DNA of 64,000 nucleotides, taken from contig CALCZA010000047.1 in the NCBI GenBank assembly GCA_937906475.1, positions 1 to 64,000 on the forward strand. The letters are read 5' to 3'. The notes below the pieces were generated by a model. That model was not told where the DNA came from. It ran no database searches and worked only from the letters and a program-made list of their open reading frames with translations. The position numbers and the translations under genes were made by a program. Positions 1 to 8,853 of this stretch are shown in pieces (within the stretch, counting starts at the first letter, position 1; every line of letters begins with the position of its first letter). Origin of the DNA: an uncultured bacterium. Lineage in GTDB: Bacteria > Planctomycetota > UBA1135 > UBA2386.

Positions 1-721
1 TCTGCTCGGGGTGCTTGCGGCCACCCTGCGGTGGCACATTGGCCGTCGTGCCTTCGAGGATCTTGAGCAGCGCTTGCTGCACGCCTTCGCCACTGACGTC
101 GCGAGTGATCGAGACGTTGCTGGTGGTGCGGCCGATCTTGTCGATCTCGTCGATGTAGATGATGCCTTGTTGGGCGCGCTCGACGTCGAAGTTGGCCTCT
201 TGCAGTAATCGCAGCAGGATGTTCTCGACGTCTTCGCCGACGTAGCCGGCTTCGGTCAGCGTGGTCGCATCGGCGATCGCCAGCGGCACATCGAGGATGC
301 GAGCCAGCGTGCGAGCGAGCAGAGTCTTGCCTGAGCCGGTCGGACCGACGAGCAGGATGTTGCTCTTCTCGAGTTCGAGGTCGGGGTTGTGGTAGCGCGC
401 GTGCAGGCGGCGGTAGTGGCCGTAAACGGCAACCGACAGCACCTTCTTGGCGCGATCCTGGCCGATCACGTATTCGCCCAGTCGATTGACCATGTATTCG
501 GGCGTCGGGACCTTGTCCTTCAGCACGATGTCTTTGACGAACGTTGGTGGGGCGGTGTCGCCCTTATGCTTGCGGTCCTCTTCCTTGAGGATCGTGTTGC
601 AGATCTCGATGCACTCGTTGCAGATGTAGATGCCAGGAGGTCCCGATATCAGCGACTGAACGTGGTGGCGCGATTTCTCGCAGAACGTGCAGCGCTCCAC
701 TGACTTGCCCTTGCCTACCAT
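1..721 (-). CDS. clpX: ClpX, ATP-binding subunit of ClpXP protease (partial, runs off left edge)
   Basis: Unfoldase that recognises substrates and feeds them to ClpP. About 240 N-terminal residues are inside the window; the C-terminal part lies beyond position 1. Reading from the ATG at 721, an N-terminal zinc-binding domain is visible with CTFC near residue 11 and CNEC near residue 34, then the AAA+ domain with Walker A (GPTGSGKT), the [10 protein letters not shown] segment and Walker B (IIYIDEIDK). These are ClpX hallmarks and separate it from ClpA/ClpC. It is downstream of clpP and tig on the same strand, the classic tig-clpP-clpX order, but about 240 bp separate it from clpP, so it may have its own promoter. 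Confidence 0.97.
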   Translation of the reverse strand, partial: MVGKGKSVERCTFCEKSRHHVQSLISGPPGIYICNECIEICNTILKEEDRKHKGDTAPPTFVKDIVLKDKVPTPEYMVNRLGEYVIGQDRAKKVLSVAVYGHYRRLHARYHNPDLELEKSNILLVGPTGSGKTLLARTLARILDVPLAIADATTLTEAGYVGEDVENILLRLLQEANFDVERAQQGIIYIDEIDKIGRTTSNVSITRDVSGEGVQQALLKILEGTTANVPPQGGRKHPEQ

Positions 722-886
722 TACTCGCCTGCCTTTTGCAACCTGCCCGCCATTTCGTATGCCAGCTGGACAGCTGGCTACTTAGTTCGAAGTGGCTCGC
801 ATCTCAGCAGGCTCGGTACGTAGCGAACTCGGTGTTTTTGCAAACACTGGGTTGCCCGTTCCGCCTGCGCCTGTTGTCTCCTTGCG

Positions 887-905
887 GGCACGCGCCAAGC
901 GTGCC
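887..905 (-). terminator. Hairpin between clpP and clpX
   Basis: Perfect 7-bp stem (GGCACGC / GCGTGCC) with a 5-nt loop in the 239-bp clpP-clpX gap. No T-run follows, so it could be an attenuator, a processing site or a weak terminator. I see no CIRCE-type heat-shock element in this gap. Confidence 0.35.
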
Positions 906-960
906 GGAGACGGCCTAAGCCAAGCTCTACTGTAACGCAGAAGGGCCGGACCTTCACGGA

Positions 961-1560
961 TCACTTCGCGGACTCGACGATCTCATCGATGAGTCCGTAA
1001 TCTTTGGCCCCCTGGGCCCCCATGAAGAAGTCCTTGTCGCTGTCCTTGGCGATCTCGTCCGCACTTTTGCCGCAATGCTTCCCGAGGATGCCGTTGAGCG
1101 TTTCCTTCAGGCGCAAGATCTCATCTGCCTGGATCGAGATGTCGAGCGCGGTGCCGCCGACTCCACCCCATGGTTGGTGGATCATGATGCGCGAATTGGG
1201 CAGCGTGTGGCGCTTGCCCTTGGTTCCGGCTGCGAGCAGTACGGCGCCCATCGAGGCGGCCTGGCCGATGCAGTAAGTCGCGATCGGGCACTGCACAAAT
1301 TGCATCGTGTCGTAGATCGCGAGACCCGCCGTCACACTGCCACCAGGAGAGTTCAAGAACAGTTGGATGTCCTGGTTCTTGTTTTCCTTCTGGAGGAATA
1401 GCAATTGGGCAATGACCGCATTGGCGACTCCGTCGTCAATCGGCGTGCCGATGAAGACGATACGGTCTTCCAGCAGGCGGCTGTAGATATCGTAACTGCG
1501 TTCCCCGCGGCCGGTCTTTTCGATGACGTGGGGGATCGTGTACATGTTGGCGTTGGTCAT
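961..1560 (-). CDS. clpP: ClpP, ATP-dependent Clp protease proteolytic subunit
   Basis: Cytoplasmic serine peptidase that forms the double heptameric ring degrading substrates delivered by ClpX. The 199 residues are the normal length. The catalytic triad is Ser103 (in GQAASMGA), His128 (in MIHQP) and Asp177, a uniform +6 offset from the E. coli numbering. The SPGGSV oxyanion/substrate-strand motif is at 71-76. It lies 51 bp downstream of tig and upstream of clpX on the same strand, consistent with a tig-clpP transcript. All key residues are intact. Confidence 0.98.
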   Translation of the reverse strand: MTNANMYTIPHVIEKTGRGERSYDIYSRLLEDRIVFIGTPIDDGVANAVIAQLLFLQKENKNQDIQLFLNSPGGSVTAGLAIYDTMQFVQCPIATYCIGQAASMGAVLLAAGTKGKRHTLPNSRIMIHQPWGGVGGTALDISIQADEILRLKETLNGILGKHCGKSADEIAKDSDKDFFMGAQGAKDYGLIDEIVESAK

Positions 1561-1611
1561 TAAGATTTTGGCTCCTGAGGGCGCGATCCCGGCGGTGTCA
1601 CCGGTGTCACA

Positions 1612-2922
1612 TCAACTGTCAGTCTTATCGACGGTCTTGCCGTTCTCTCTGAGGAAATCCCGAACCTTGCGCTCTAACAGTGCAAGTTGCAGTTCGCCGA
1701 GGCGATTTTCCGACTGCAGATGCTGGTAGACCTGTTCAGGCGTGACTTGCTGCTCCGGGCTGCTGTTGGCATCGGCAATGTTGGCCAGTTCGACTTGAAC
1801 GTCCGCTTCGGCAACAGACAGCTCTTGTTGATCCGCAACGGCTTCGACCAGGAAGAACAGCTTCACGCGCCGCTCGGCGTCTTCATGGGCCGCTTCCTTG
1901 GACTCATCCAGCTTCTTCTGGATTTCCTCCTCGGGGGTGCCTTCTTGCTGCATCCGCTGTGAGAACGCATTGAGAGAAGCCTGTTCTTGCTCTTCGATGA
2001 GCGACGGCGGCAACGGGATGTCGGCGGCGTTGCTGAGGAACTCGAGCGCCGCTTCTTCTTGGCGCTGCTTGCCGAGACGTTGCTTCTCCGAGCCGATTCG
2101 GACGCGCAAGTCGTCCTTCATCTTGTCGAGGGTCTCAAACTCCATGCCCTTGGCGAGTTCGTCGTCGACCGGCGGCGGCGAGACGCGCAGCACTTCGTGC
2201 ACCGCTACCTTGACCGTACCGTCCTTGCCGCGAACGTCTTCCTTTTCGAAGTTGTCGGGGAACTTGATGGCCATCTCGCGCGCATCGCCGGCCTTGGCGC
2301 CGATCAGAGCTTCGGCGTAGACCGCTTGCTCGACGCCATTGATCGGGATGCGCGTGTTGAGCTGCACGCCGTTGCGGGTGTGAACCTCGCTGTCGCCTTC
2401 GTGGAAGCTGTAGTCACACTTGACGAAGTCGCCGTCCTCGACCGCATCTTCGGTCGGCTGGATCTTGCGCTTCTGGTGCGCAATCTCCTTCAGGGCGTTT
2501 GCGATGTCGTCGTCGTTGGCTTCGTTCTCGAAGGCCGGGATCTCGATGTCCTTGGCACTCGGGATTTCGAAACTCGGCTTGATGTCGAGCTGCGCCGTGA
2601 ACGCGAGTTGCTCGTTGGCCTTGACCTCGAGCGCTTCGACATTGTCGATCTTGATCCGGCCGACCGGCTGGATCTCGTTCTCGCGGCATGCTTCGCCGAA
2701 GTATCGGTTGAGCAGTTGCTCCTTGGCTTCCGCACGGATCGAATCACCGTGCAGCTTTTCGATCATCGCACGCGGGACCTTGCCGGGCCGAAAGCCCTTG
2801 ACCTGAACTTGTTGCGACGCCGACTTGTACATCTCCTCCAGGTGGTCCTGGACCTTGTCAGACGGAATCGTGATTTGCAGGGATCGGCTGCAGGGGCCAG
2901 TTTCGGCTACCTGGACTTCCAT
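1612..2922 (-). CDS. tig: Trigger factor, ribosome-associated chaperone and prolyl isomerase
   Basis: Binds the ribosome near the peptide exit and shields nascent chains. 436 residues, the usual length. The N-terminal ribosome-binding signature GFRPGKVP is near residues 43-50, followed by a peptidyl-prolyl isomerase-like middle domain (about 150-240) and a long helical, charged chaperone domain rich in Glu, Gln and Lys to the end. First gene of the tig-clpP-clpX group. The 247-bp gap upstream holds stacked hairpins and a run of nine G, so the promoter is probably there, but I could not recognise it. Confidence 0.97.
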   Translation of the reverse strand: MEVQVAETGPCSRSLQITIPSDKVQDHLEEMYKSASQQVQVKGFRPGKVPRAMIEKLHGDSIRAEAKEQLLNRYFGEACRENEIQPVGRIKIDNVEALEVKANEQLAFTAQLDIKPSFEIPSAKDIEIPAFENEANDDDIANALKEIAHQKRKIQPTEDAVEDGDFVKCDYSFHEGDSEVHTRNGVQLNTRIPINGVEQAVYAEALIGAKAGDAREMAIKFPDNFEKEDVRGKDGTVKVAVHEVLRVSPPPVDDELAKGMEFETLDKMKDDLRVRIGSEKQRLGKQRQEEAALEFLSNAADIPLPPSLIEEQEQASLNAFSQRMQQEGTPEEEIQKKLDESKEAAHEDAERRVKLFFLVEAVADQQELSVAEADVQVELANIADANSSPEQQVTPEQVYQHLQSENRLGELQLALLERKVRDFLRENGKTVDKTDS

Positions 2923-3058
2923 GTTTTTCGTGCGGGCAGGAGGGCGCGGAAAGCCGGTAACTACCGGCGAAAAGGGCGAGCATCATCCTCCTACTGCCCA
3001 CGCGGGTCAAGGCAGACAAAAGAACTGACGCCCAAGGTCTGCAATTGCCCGGTAATCC

Positions 3059-3067
3059 GGGGGGGGG
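3059..3067. repeat. Nine-G homopolymer
   Basis: Run of nine G between tig and the HEAT-repeat gene. Such runs slip during replication and are also prone to sequencing error. It is not in a coding region. Confidence 0.6.
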
Positions 3068-3108
3068 CGATTGTGCTCAGAACCATTTTCGGCGCACAGG
3101 TCATGGCC

Positions 3109-3166
3109 GGCTGCCGGGTGGCAGCCAGGGTCGCCGGTCGGCGACCTGGGTCGCCGGTCGGCGACC
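3109..3166 (-). terminator. Stacked hairpins after the HEAT-repeat gene
   Basis: Immediately 3' of the TAA stop at 3170-3172 are two 18-bp near-palindromes built on GGTCGCCGGTCGGCGACC (3129-3146 and 3149-3166, period 20 bp), followed by a third hairpin with a perfect 7-bp stem GGCTGCC/GGCAGCC around 3110-3128. Together they can form three consecutive GC-rich hairpins. There is no U-tract, so Rho-independent termination is inferred only from structure and position. Confidence 0.5.
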
Positions 3167-3169
3167 GCC

Positions 3170-4480
3170 TTACTTCGGCTCCCGATCCTTGGCCAGTTGC
3201 TTCAATAGTGACCGAACGCGCTCGTGATCCATGGCGTTGCGGAACTGCTCATCCTGCTCTGCTAACGCATCGAAGTCCTCCTGGGCCATGCCGGAAGCTT
3301 TCATGTGCTTGACCATGCTCTGGATCTTCTTGCGGCGGGACTCGCACTTGAGCACGCCGACGTAGGCGCGGCGAGTCATCGCGGCACCTTCGGAGTAGCT
3401 GAGGATTTTTTCGTAGTCGCTGAGCGCCTCGGTAAAATCGCCGATCGCGAACAGCAGGCTGGCACGTTGCTCGTAGAGCGCGGCGGCGCGCTTGCGGCGG
3501 CGGATCTTGTCGTCGAGCGTGCGCTTGAGTCGCGTGATGCCCTGCTTGTCGCCGAGGCTTCTCAGCGTCACCGCGGCTTGCACCTCAAGTGAACTGGTGT
3601 CGTTGCCGTCGATCAGTTCGTGCAGCTTGCGGATCGTCATCTCGTGCCCTTTCGGCGCGACGGTTGCTAGCGCAGTCACTAGCGTGCGCGTGTCTTGCCA
3701 GTCGATGCGTTCGCGGCTGAGCAGCGGTAGTAGAGCTTCGGTGGCTGCGAGGTGCTGATTGACGCAGCATGCGAAGTAATCGATGAAGCTCGGCAGCAGG
3801 CGATCGTCGCTTTCGGTGCTGAGGGCCTGCGCGACCGTGTCGGCGACGCTGGAGGCTTTTGCCGCGATCAAGTAGCCGAGCACGTCTTCGCGCATTTGGC
3901 GGTCGTTCGTGCCTAAAAGCGCGACGATCTTTGGGGCCGCGGTTGGCGAGCGCAGGCGTCGCAAAGAACGAATGATCAGGACGCGGATCCAACCGTCCGT
4001 AGTCTGAACCATGTCGGTCAGGACTGTCGCCGCTTGCGGCACGTCGGCGTAGCCGAGCAGGATGATCGCTTCGACCCGGGCAATCTCTTGTGAGCCGCGC
4101 GCCATCCCGGTGAGTGCGTCGATAAACGAGCCCGGATCGAGGAGGCTGAGAATGCGGCGGCAGTTGCTGGCCAGGTTGCGCGAGTTCGAGTCACCTGCTG
4201 CCGGCCGCAGTTTCTCAAGCAGCAGTGGCACGACGCTGTCGCCGAGCTTCGATGCCTTCAAGATCGTGTCGTCGAGAACCGACTGGTTGGTGCGGTATTC
4301 GAGTGATAGGTCGGCCCAAAACGGTTCGAGTGCGGCGATCTGTAGTGGCCGTAGCCGTTCGGCACGTCGCCGTGCCAATTCGGGTACATCCCGCAGAGAG
4401 ATCTGGGCAGTTGTCGTGGCCGTCATGAGCAAACATGTCAGGACGGCGAGCAGATGGGTCGAGCGCACGCGCATTCCCAC
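3170..4480 (-). CDS. Secreted HEAT-repeat protein with C-terminal TPR-like segment
   Basis: Unrecognised family. Residues 1-26 form a signal peptide ending in ATTTAQ. The mature part begins with a helical region (about 30-100), then repeated alpha-helical units typical of HEAT/armadillo repeats (about 100-330). A segment near 340-385 looks like a TPR pair (ALYEQRASLLFAIGDFTEAL). Such proteins are usually scaffolds in the periplasm; no enzyme motif is visible. It stands alone, upstream of tig and divergent from mnmG. Two other HEAT proteins occur at 47827-48867 and 48952-50187, but this one is not obviously their paralogue. Confidence 0.85.
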   Translation of the reverse strand: MGMRVRSTHLLAVLTCLLMTATTTAQISLRDVPELARRRAERLRPLQIAALEPFWADLSLEYRTNQSVLDDTILKASKLGDSVVPLLLEKLRPAAGDSNSRNLASNCRRILSLLDPGSFIDALTGMARGSQEIARVEAIILLGYADVPQAATVLTDMVQTTDGWIRVLIIRSLRRLRSPTAAPKIVALLGTNDRQMREDVLGYLIAAKASSVADTVAQALSTESDDRLLPSFIDYFACCVNQHLAATEALLPLLSRERIDWQDTRTLVTALATVAPKGHEMTIRKLHELIDGNDTSSLEVQAAVTLRSLGDKQGITRLKRTLDDKIRRRKRAAALYEQRASLLFAIGDFTEALSDYEKILSYSEGAAMTRRAYVGVLKCESRRKKIQSMVKHMKASGMAQEDFDALAEQDEQFRNAMDHERVRSLLKQLAKDREPK

Positions 4481-4709
4481 AGTCTAGGCCGAACCCCCAG
4501 GGATTCGCTAGCCGCCTTGTCGCTCAGGCCAATCGATGTGCGGTCCATCGAGGAGGTCTGCCCGGGCTTCAGACGTGGCGCGATCTGGCCGATGGGATTT
4601 GCATGTGGAACTACGTTCTTCGTCATCGCTTGCTGCTTCGGGCCATCTACAGGCGTTCCGGGGCGGCATAACCGTCGCCTCGGGCTAGGACCAGTGGCGG
4701 CGCTCGGGT

Positions 4710-6530
4710 ATGCCTACCCGCGTGACCCGCGACTTTGACGTCATCATTGTCGGCGGTGGCCACGCCGGAGTCGAAGCTGCGACTGCCGCAGCTCGCACTG
4801 GCGCGCGCGCGGCAATGATAGTGCTGGACCCGGCCGCCATCGGCCGCATGTCTTGCAACCCCGCCATCGGCGGCCTGGCCAAGGGGCAACTAGTGCGCGA
4901 AGTCGATGCGCTCGGCGGCGAGATGGGGGTGGTCACGGACCAGACCGGCATCCAGTTCCGCATGCTCAACACGAGCAAGGGTCCGGCGGTGCGTTCGCCA
5001 CGCGCCCAATGCGATCGCGAGGGCTACAACCGCGTTATGGCCAAGCGCGTGCTCGGCTATAAGAACGTCACGGTGCTGGCGGGCGAAGTATGCGACTTGG
5101 TCGCTTCGAGCAATGGCAAGTCGGTGGCCGGCGTCGAACTGCAGGACGGCAGCAAGCTGTATGCGCCGGCGGTGGTGTTGACGACGGGCACGTTCTTGGG
5201 CGGCAAGCTGTTCGCTGGCAGCAACCAGAAAGAAGGCGGCCGTCACGGCGAAGCAGCGGCTTCGCGCATCAGCACCGCGCTGCAGAAGTTGGGTATCCAG
5301 TTGGGTCGGCACAAGACGGGCACGCCGCCGCGGCTGCGCATGTCGACGATCGACTTCACTGGCTTGGATACACAGCTCGGCGACGATCCGCCGGTGCCGT
5401 TTTCGTTCCGCACCGAGAAACTCGAAATCGACCAGATGCCTTGCTGGGTGACGCATACGAACGCGAAGACGCATGACATCATTCGTGCGCATGCCCATGA
5501 GTCGCCGATGTTCACCGGTGCGATCACAGGCGCCGGGGCGCGCTACTGTCCGAGTGTCGAAGACAAGGTTGTGCGCTTCGCCGATCGAGGTTCCCATTCG
5601 GTGTTCTTGGAGCCGGAAGGACGCGATTCCGACGAAATCTATCCCAATGGCGTCAGCACGTCGTTGCCGCCAAACGTGCAGATGGAGTTCCTGCGCACGA
5701 TCCCCGGCTTGGAGAATGTCGAACTGCTAGTGCCCGGCTACGCGGTCGAATACGACTACATCCTGACCAAACAGATTCGTGGCGACTTGCACGTTGCGAC
5801 GCTGCGCGGGTTGTTTGCCGCTGGTCAGATCAACGGCACGAGTGGCTACGAAGAAGCGGCTGGTCAAGGTCTCGTAGCTGGTCTGAACGCGGCGCGTTAT
5901 TCGCGCGGTGAGGACCCGGTCGTGATTGATCGCGCTACCGGTTACCTCGGTGTCATGATCGATGACCTGTGCCGCGTGAACCCGACCGAGCCGTACCGCA
6001 TGTTCACCAGTCGCGCCGAGTTCCGCCTGCTGCTGCGCAGCGACAACGCCGACCGTCGTTTGACCCAACTTGGTCGCGAGTGGGGGCTCGTCAGCGACGC
6101 GCAAGCCGATGTGGCGGCGCAGAAAGAAGCGAACATCCGGGCCGCGTTGCGGTGGCTCTCGATGACGCGGCGCGATCAGAAGACCTTGGCCGAGTTGTTG
6201 CGTCGGCCCGAGGTGTCCGTCGCGGACATTGCTTCGTGGGACGAGACGTTCGCCAACATGAACCTGTCGCCGGCCGAGTTGGCCGAGGTCGAGGCTGAGG
6301 TCAAATACGAGGGCTACATCAAGCGGCAGGCGATGGAAGTGGATCGCCTGAAGCGCATGGAACAGCGCCGCATCCCGGACCAGTTTGACTACGAACAGGT
6401 GCCGGGTTTGAGCAGCGAATCGCGTGCGCGGCTGATCGAGCGCCGGCCGTTAACGCTTGGCGAAGCGTCGCGTGTTGCTGGAGTCCGGCCAGCGGACGTG
6501 CAGTTGCTGTTGGTCGTGCTGATTCGTTGA
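4710..6530 (+). CDS. mnmG: MnmG, tRNA uridine-5-carboxymethylaminomethyl modification FAD enzyme
   Basis: With MnmE it installs the (carboxymethyl)aminomethyl group on wobble U34 of certain tRNAs, using FAD and methylene-THF. 606 residues. Rossmann FAD motif GGGHAG at 15-20, then MSCNPAIGG, the RSPRAQCDR segment and YEEAAGQGLVAG, all GidA/MnmG signatures. The C-terminal helical domain that binds MnmE is present (QVPGLSSESR region). mnmE is not in the window. The ATG at 4710 fits the family N-terminus closely. Confidence 0.97.
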   Translation: MPTRVTRDFDVIIVGGGHAGVEAATAAARTGARAAMIVLDPAAIGRMSCNPAIGGLAKGQLVREVDALGGEMGVVTDQTGIQFRMLNTSKGPAVRSPRAQCDREGYNRVMAKRVLGYKNVTVLAGEVCDLVASSNGKSVAGVELQDGSKLYAPAVVLTTGTFLGGKLFAGSNQKEGGRHGEAAASRISTALQKLGIQLGRHKTGTPPRLRMSTIDFTGLDTQLGDDPPVPFSFRTEKLEIDQMPCWVTHTNAKTHDIIRAHAHESPMFTGAITGAGARYCPSVEDKVVRFADRGSHSVFLEPEGRDSDEIYPNGVSTSLPPNVQMEFLRTIPGLENVELLVPGYAVEYDYILTKQIRGDLHVATLRGLFAAGQINGTSGYEEAAGQGLVAGLNAARYSRGEDPVVIDRATGYLGVMIDDLCRVNPTEPYRMFTSRAEFRLLLRSDNADRRLTQLGREWGLVSDAQADVAAQKEANIRAALRWLSMTRRDQKTLAELLRRPEVSVADIASWDETFANMNLSPAELAEVEAEVKYEGYIKRQAMEVDRLKRMEQRRIPDQFDYEQVPGLSSESRARLIERRPLTLGEASRVAGVRPADVQLLLVVLIR

Positions 6531-6596
6531 GGCTGTCCGAACTGTTGCTGCCGTAGCTGGACGTGGTTATTCGTGCGATCGACGGGAGTGATGGTT

Positions 6597-6616
6597 AGCG
6601 CCTTCGCCGGCGCCCA
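6597..6616 (-). terminator. Short hairpin between convergent mnmG and ruvA
   Basis: A GCGCC/GGCGC stem lies just after the ruvA stop, in the 88-bp gap between two convergent genes. It is short (5-bp core) and lacks a T-run, so it is only a possible bidirectional terminator. Confidence 0.3.
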
Positions 6617-6618
6617 AC

Positions 6619-7209
6619 TCACATCTGTAGCACGGCCTTGACGATCGTCTCGGTGTCGCCGTCGATACCCTGCTGCTTGCGGGCCTTGTCGACCTTGTTG
6701 CGAGCGTCGCTTTCCTTGAAGCCAAGGGTGACCAGTGCCGCGATTGCATCGTCATCGTCGGCGGTGATCGAAGCGGTGCCACCAGCAGCGGTCGGCATGC
6801 CCAGGTCGAGTTTGGTGACGACTTCGCGAAGTTCGAGGCAAATGCGTTCGGCGGTTTTTTGGCCGACGCCTTTGACGGCCTTGAGCGCCGCGTCGTCATC
6901 GGCGGAGATGCGCTTCGCCAGGTCGGCGGGGGTGTAGACGCTCAGCAACGCGAGCGCGATCGCCGGGCCAACATTGGTGACGGCAAGTAGTCGCCGCGCC
7001 AATTCCCGTTCCGGCTGGGTTGAGAAGCCGAGCAGTGACGGCATCCCGTCGACCACGTTCAGGATCGTGAATAGCTTCTGCGTCGTGCCAACCTTGAGAC
7101 CGGTGGCCGAGTTTAGGCTGATGCGCACGTCGTAGCCGACACCGGCGCAGCGGACCACGATACGCGATGCGTGCTTCTCGACGATTTCCCCTAGTAGGTG
7201 GTCGTACAT
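6619..7209 (-). CDS. ruvA: RuvA, Holliday junction branch-migration subunit
   Basis: RuvA tetramers bind four-way junctions and load the RuvB motor. 196 residues, standard length. N-terminal OB-fold (1-65, beginning MYDHLLGEI), central tandem helix-hairpin-helix domain (about 70-145, with VGPAIALALL and KGVGQKTAERI), acidic linker with DDDD, and C-terminal domain III (150-196) that contacts RuvB. ruvB and ruvC are not visible nearby, so the operon is split. It lies 170 bp downstream of the TPR/alpha-CTD gene, with a tandem repeat between them. Confidence 0.97.
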   Translation of the reverse strand: MYDHLLGEIVEKHASRIVVRCAGVGYDVRISLNSATGLKVGTTQKLFTILNVVDGMPSLLGFSTQPERELARRLLAVTNVGPAIALALLSVYTPADLAKRISADDDAALKAVKGVGQKTAERICLELREVVTKLDLGMPTAAGGTASITADDDDAIAALVTLGFKESDARNKVDKARKQQGIDGDTETIVKAVLQM

Positions 7210-7240
7210 GCCGAATCAGTCGAGTGGGTGGGGGCGCGCT

Positions 7241-7292
7241 GGCTATCCCGGCTAGGAGACCGCCGGGTAGGAGACGGCCGGGTAGGAGGCGC
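7241..7292. repeat. Imperfect 14-16 bp tandem repeat upstream of ruvA
   Basis: About three and a half copies of a unit resembling ccgggtaggagacgg lie in the gap between ruvA and the TPR/alpha-CTD gene. On the minus strand each copy carries CTCCTA followed by a CCGG core. It is non-coding and its function is unknown. It resembles the stop-proximal tandem repeats elsewhere in the window but does not touch a stop codon. Confidence 0.6.
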
Positions 7293-7379
7293 CGGGCGCA
7301 TGGCGCGCGTCGTTGGCGACGCGCGCGATCAAACGTGCGGCGCAGCGAACGGGTCGCCGCGCCGCGTATTGCAGTTCTA

Positions 7380-8696
7380 CTAGCCGCGCAGCGAGAGTCC
7401 GAACTCGTCGAGCTTCGTCTTGATCTCGTTGAGCGAGGTCTGGCCGAAGTTCGGGCACCCGAGCAGCTCGGCTTCTGTCTTGGATGACAGGTCGCCAATG
7501 CAGCGCAGCTTGAGCAGGTCGACGATACGACGGCTACGAACCGACAGGTCGAGTTCGGCGATCGGGCGACGTGCCGGATCGGGGCTGTTCGGATCGGCGC
7601 TCTCTTCGACTGCGACCGGTGCTTCAGATGCTTCGCCAAGATCGCGATGCATCAGTTCGTCATTCGTCATGCCGAGGCGGAGACCCTTGTTCTTCAAGAT
7701 CTCCTTTATTTCGGTCAACGAGGTCTCTCCGAAGTTCTTGTAGCTGAGCAGCTCAGCTTCGGTCTTCTTGACGAGGTCGCCGAGCGTGCGAATGTTCATC
7801 TTCGCAAGGCAGTTGCGCGAACGAACCGACAGCTCGAAGTCGTTGATGGGGGTGCGTAGGAGCTTGTTGCGCTTGTCGTCGCGACGCTCCTGGTCCTCAT
7901 CGTAGTACATGTTGAGGGCGGCTGCCGCATCACGACGGAACATGCGCGCACGCGCGTTGTCCGGGTGGGCGTGCAGTGCCAAGTCGAAACACTGCATGGC
8001 GCGACGGTAGTTGCCCATGTCCTCATAGAGGATGCCGAGGTTCACCACGCAAGCGATGTTGACCGGCGGGTGCATCAGCGCGCGCTCGTAGAGCTCGCGG
8101 GCTTCTTCGTCTTCGCCGCGCAGGTCGACGTTGAGTGCGAGGCGGAACAGCGCCTGCTTGTGGTTCTCGTCTTGCGCGAGCACTTCGTCGTAGGCTTCGA
8201 TCGAGCCATCGACATCGCGTTGCAGTTCGAGCACGCGACCACGGAAGTACGCTTGGTCGGCCGGGCCGAGCAAGTGGCTGAGCTTGCCGACGGCGTCGGT
8301 GAGCTCTGCGGAGTTTCCGGTGTCGAGCGCGCGTAACCAGGTCAGTGCCTGGGTTGCATCGCTCTCGCGGTTGGGCAGCTTGGACTTGGCCTTGTCGACC
8401 TGACCGAGCGCCGCGTAGCTTTCAGCGAGGCACAGGCTCGCGACCTCACCAGCATCTGCAGCGAGCAGTGGCGCGGCGTCTTCATGACGGCCGAGCGCCC
8501 ACATGGCAATGCCGCGCGCGGTGCCTTGGGCCCGCGGGTCGAACAGCCATTCGCGCAGTTGCTGGAAGGAATCTACTGTCTTGAATGCTGCACTCTTAAA
8601 AGAGGCGAGCCTATCGGGCGTAACATCGCCTTCTAGAAAGACACTAGGGTCGAGCGAAGGTTGCGGTTCGTTCGGGACCAGATCCGTTTCCGTCAT
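7380..8696 (-). CDS. TPR protein with two RNA polymerase alpha C-terminal-like domains
   Basis: 438 residues. Residues 40-260 are TPR-like helices (clearest at 145-260, with AYDEVLAQDENHKQAL and GNYRRAMQCFDLAL). Two RNAP alpha-CTD modules follow, at about 279-343 and 378-436. Each has the FELSVRS or LDLSVRS start, the IGDL/LGDL loop, KTEAELL and the NFG-TSL-EI helix-hairpin-helix. Module 1 keeps the E. coli DNA-contact residues R265, N268 and C269 as R292, N295 and C296. Module 2 keeps only the Arg (R387) and has R390 and I391 instead. There is no alpha N-terminal domain, so this is not the rpoA product. A role in binding DNA or in competing for alpha-CTD contacts is inference; similar fusions occur in planctomycetes as far as I recall. 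Confidence 0.9.
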   Translation of the reverse strand: MTETDLVPNEPQPSLDPSVFLEGDVTPDRLASFKSAAFKTVDSFQQLREWLFDPRAQGTARGIAMWALGRHEDAAPLLAADAGEVASLCLAESYAALGQVDKAKSKLPNRESDATQALTWLRALDTGNSAELTDAVGKLSHLLGPADQAYFRGRVLELQRDVDGSIEAYDEVLAQDENHKQALFRLALNVDLRGEDEEARELYERALMHPPVNIACVVNLGILYEDMGNYRRAMQCFDLALHAHPDNARARMFRRDAAAALNMYYDEDQERRDDKRNKLLRTPINDFELSVRSRNCLAKMNIRTLGDLVKKTEAELLSYKNFGETSLTEIKEILKNKGLRLGMTNDELMHRDLGEASEAPVAVEESADPNSPDPARRPIAELDLSVRSRRIVDLLKLRCIGDLSSKTEAELLGCPNFGQTSLNEIKTKLDEFGLSLRG

Positions 8697-8783
8697 CGTC
8701 GTCTTGCCAATAGGTCGTCGCGCGAGCTATGCGCGAAAAAGCATCGAAAGCGACCGTCGCTTCAAATGCCGGGCCAGAGGTGC

Positions 8784-8797
8784 TTCTGTCCGGACAG
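8784..8797. promoter_or_regulatory. Perfect 14-bp palindrome upstream of the TPR/alpha-CTD gene
   Basis: TCTGTCCGGACAGA is a perfect dyad 88 bp upstream of the ATG at 8696 and within the 157-bp gap to the GT4 gene. Its size and position suit an operator for a dimeric regulator, but I see no second copy in the window. Confidence 0.35.
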
Positions 8798-8853
8798 ATT
8801 GTGTCTAGCCGGAGAAATAGGGCGCATAGACTAGACATTCGCCCCTGGTTTGG

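Noticed and set aside
1987-3312. 441-codon open frame on the plus strand opposite tig
   Set aside because: It is antisense to a clear trigger factor gene; its long openness is due to the codon bias of high-GC DNA, and it has no family features.
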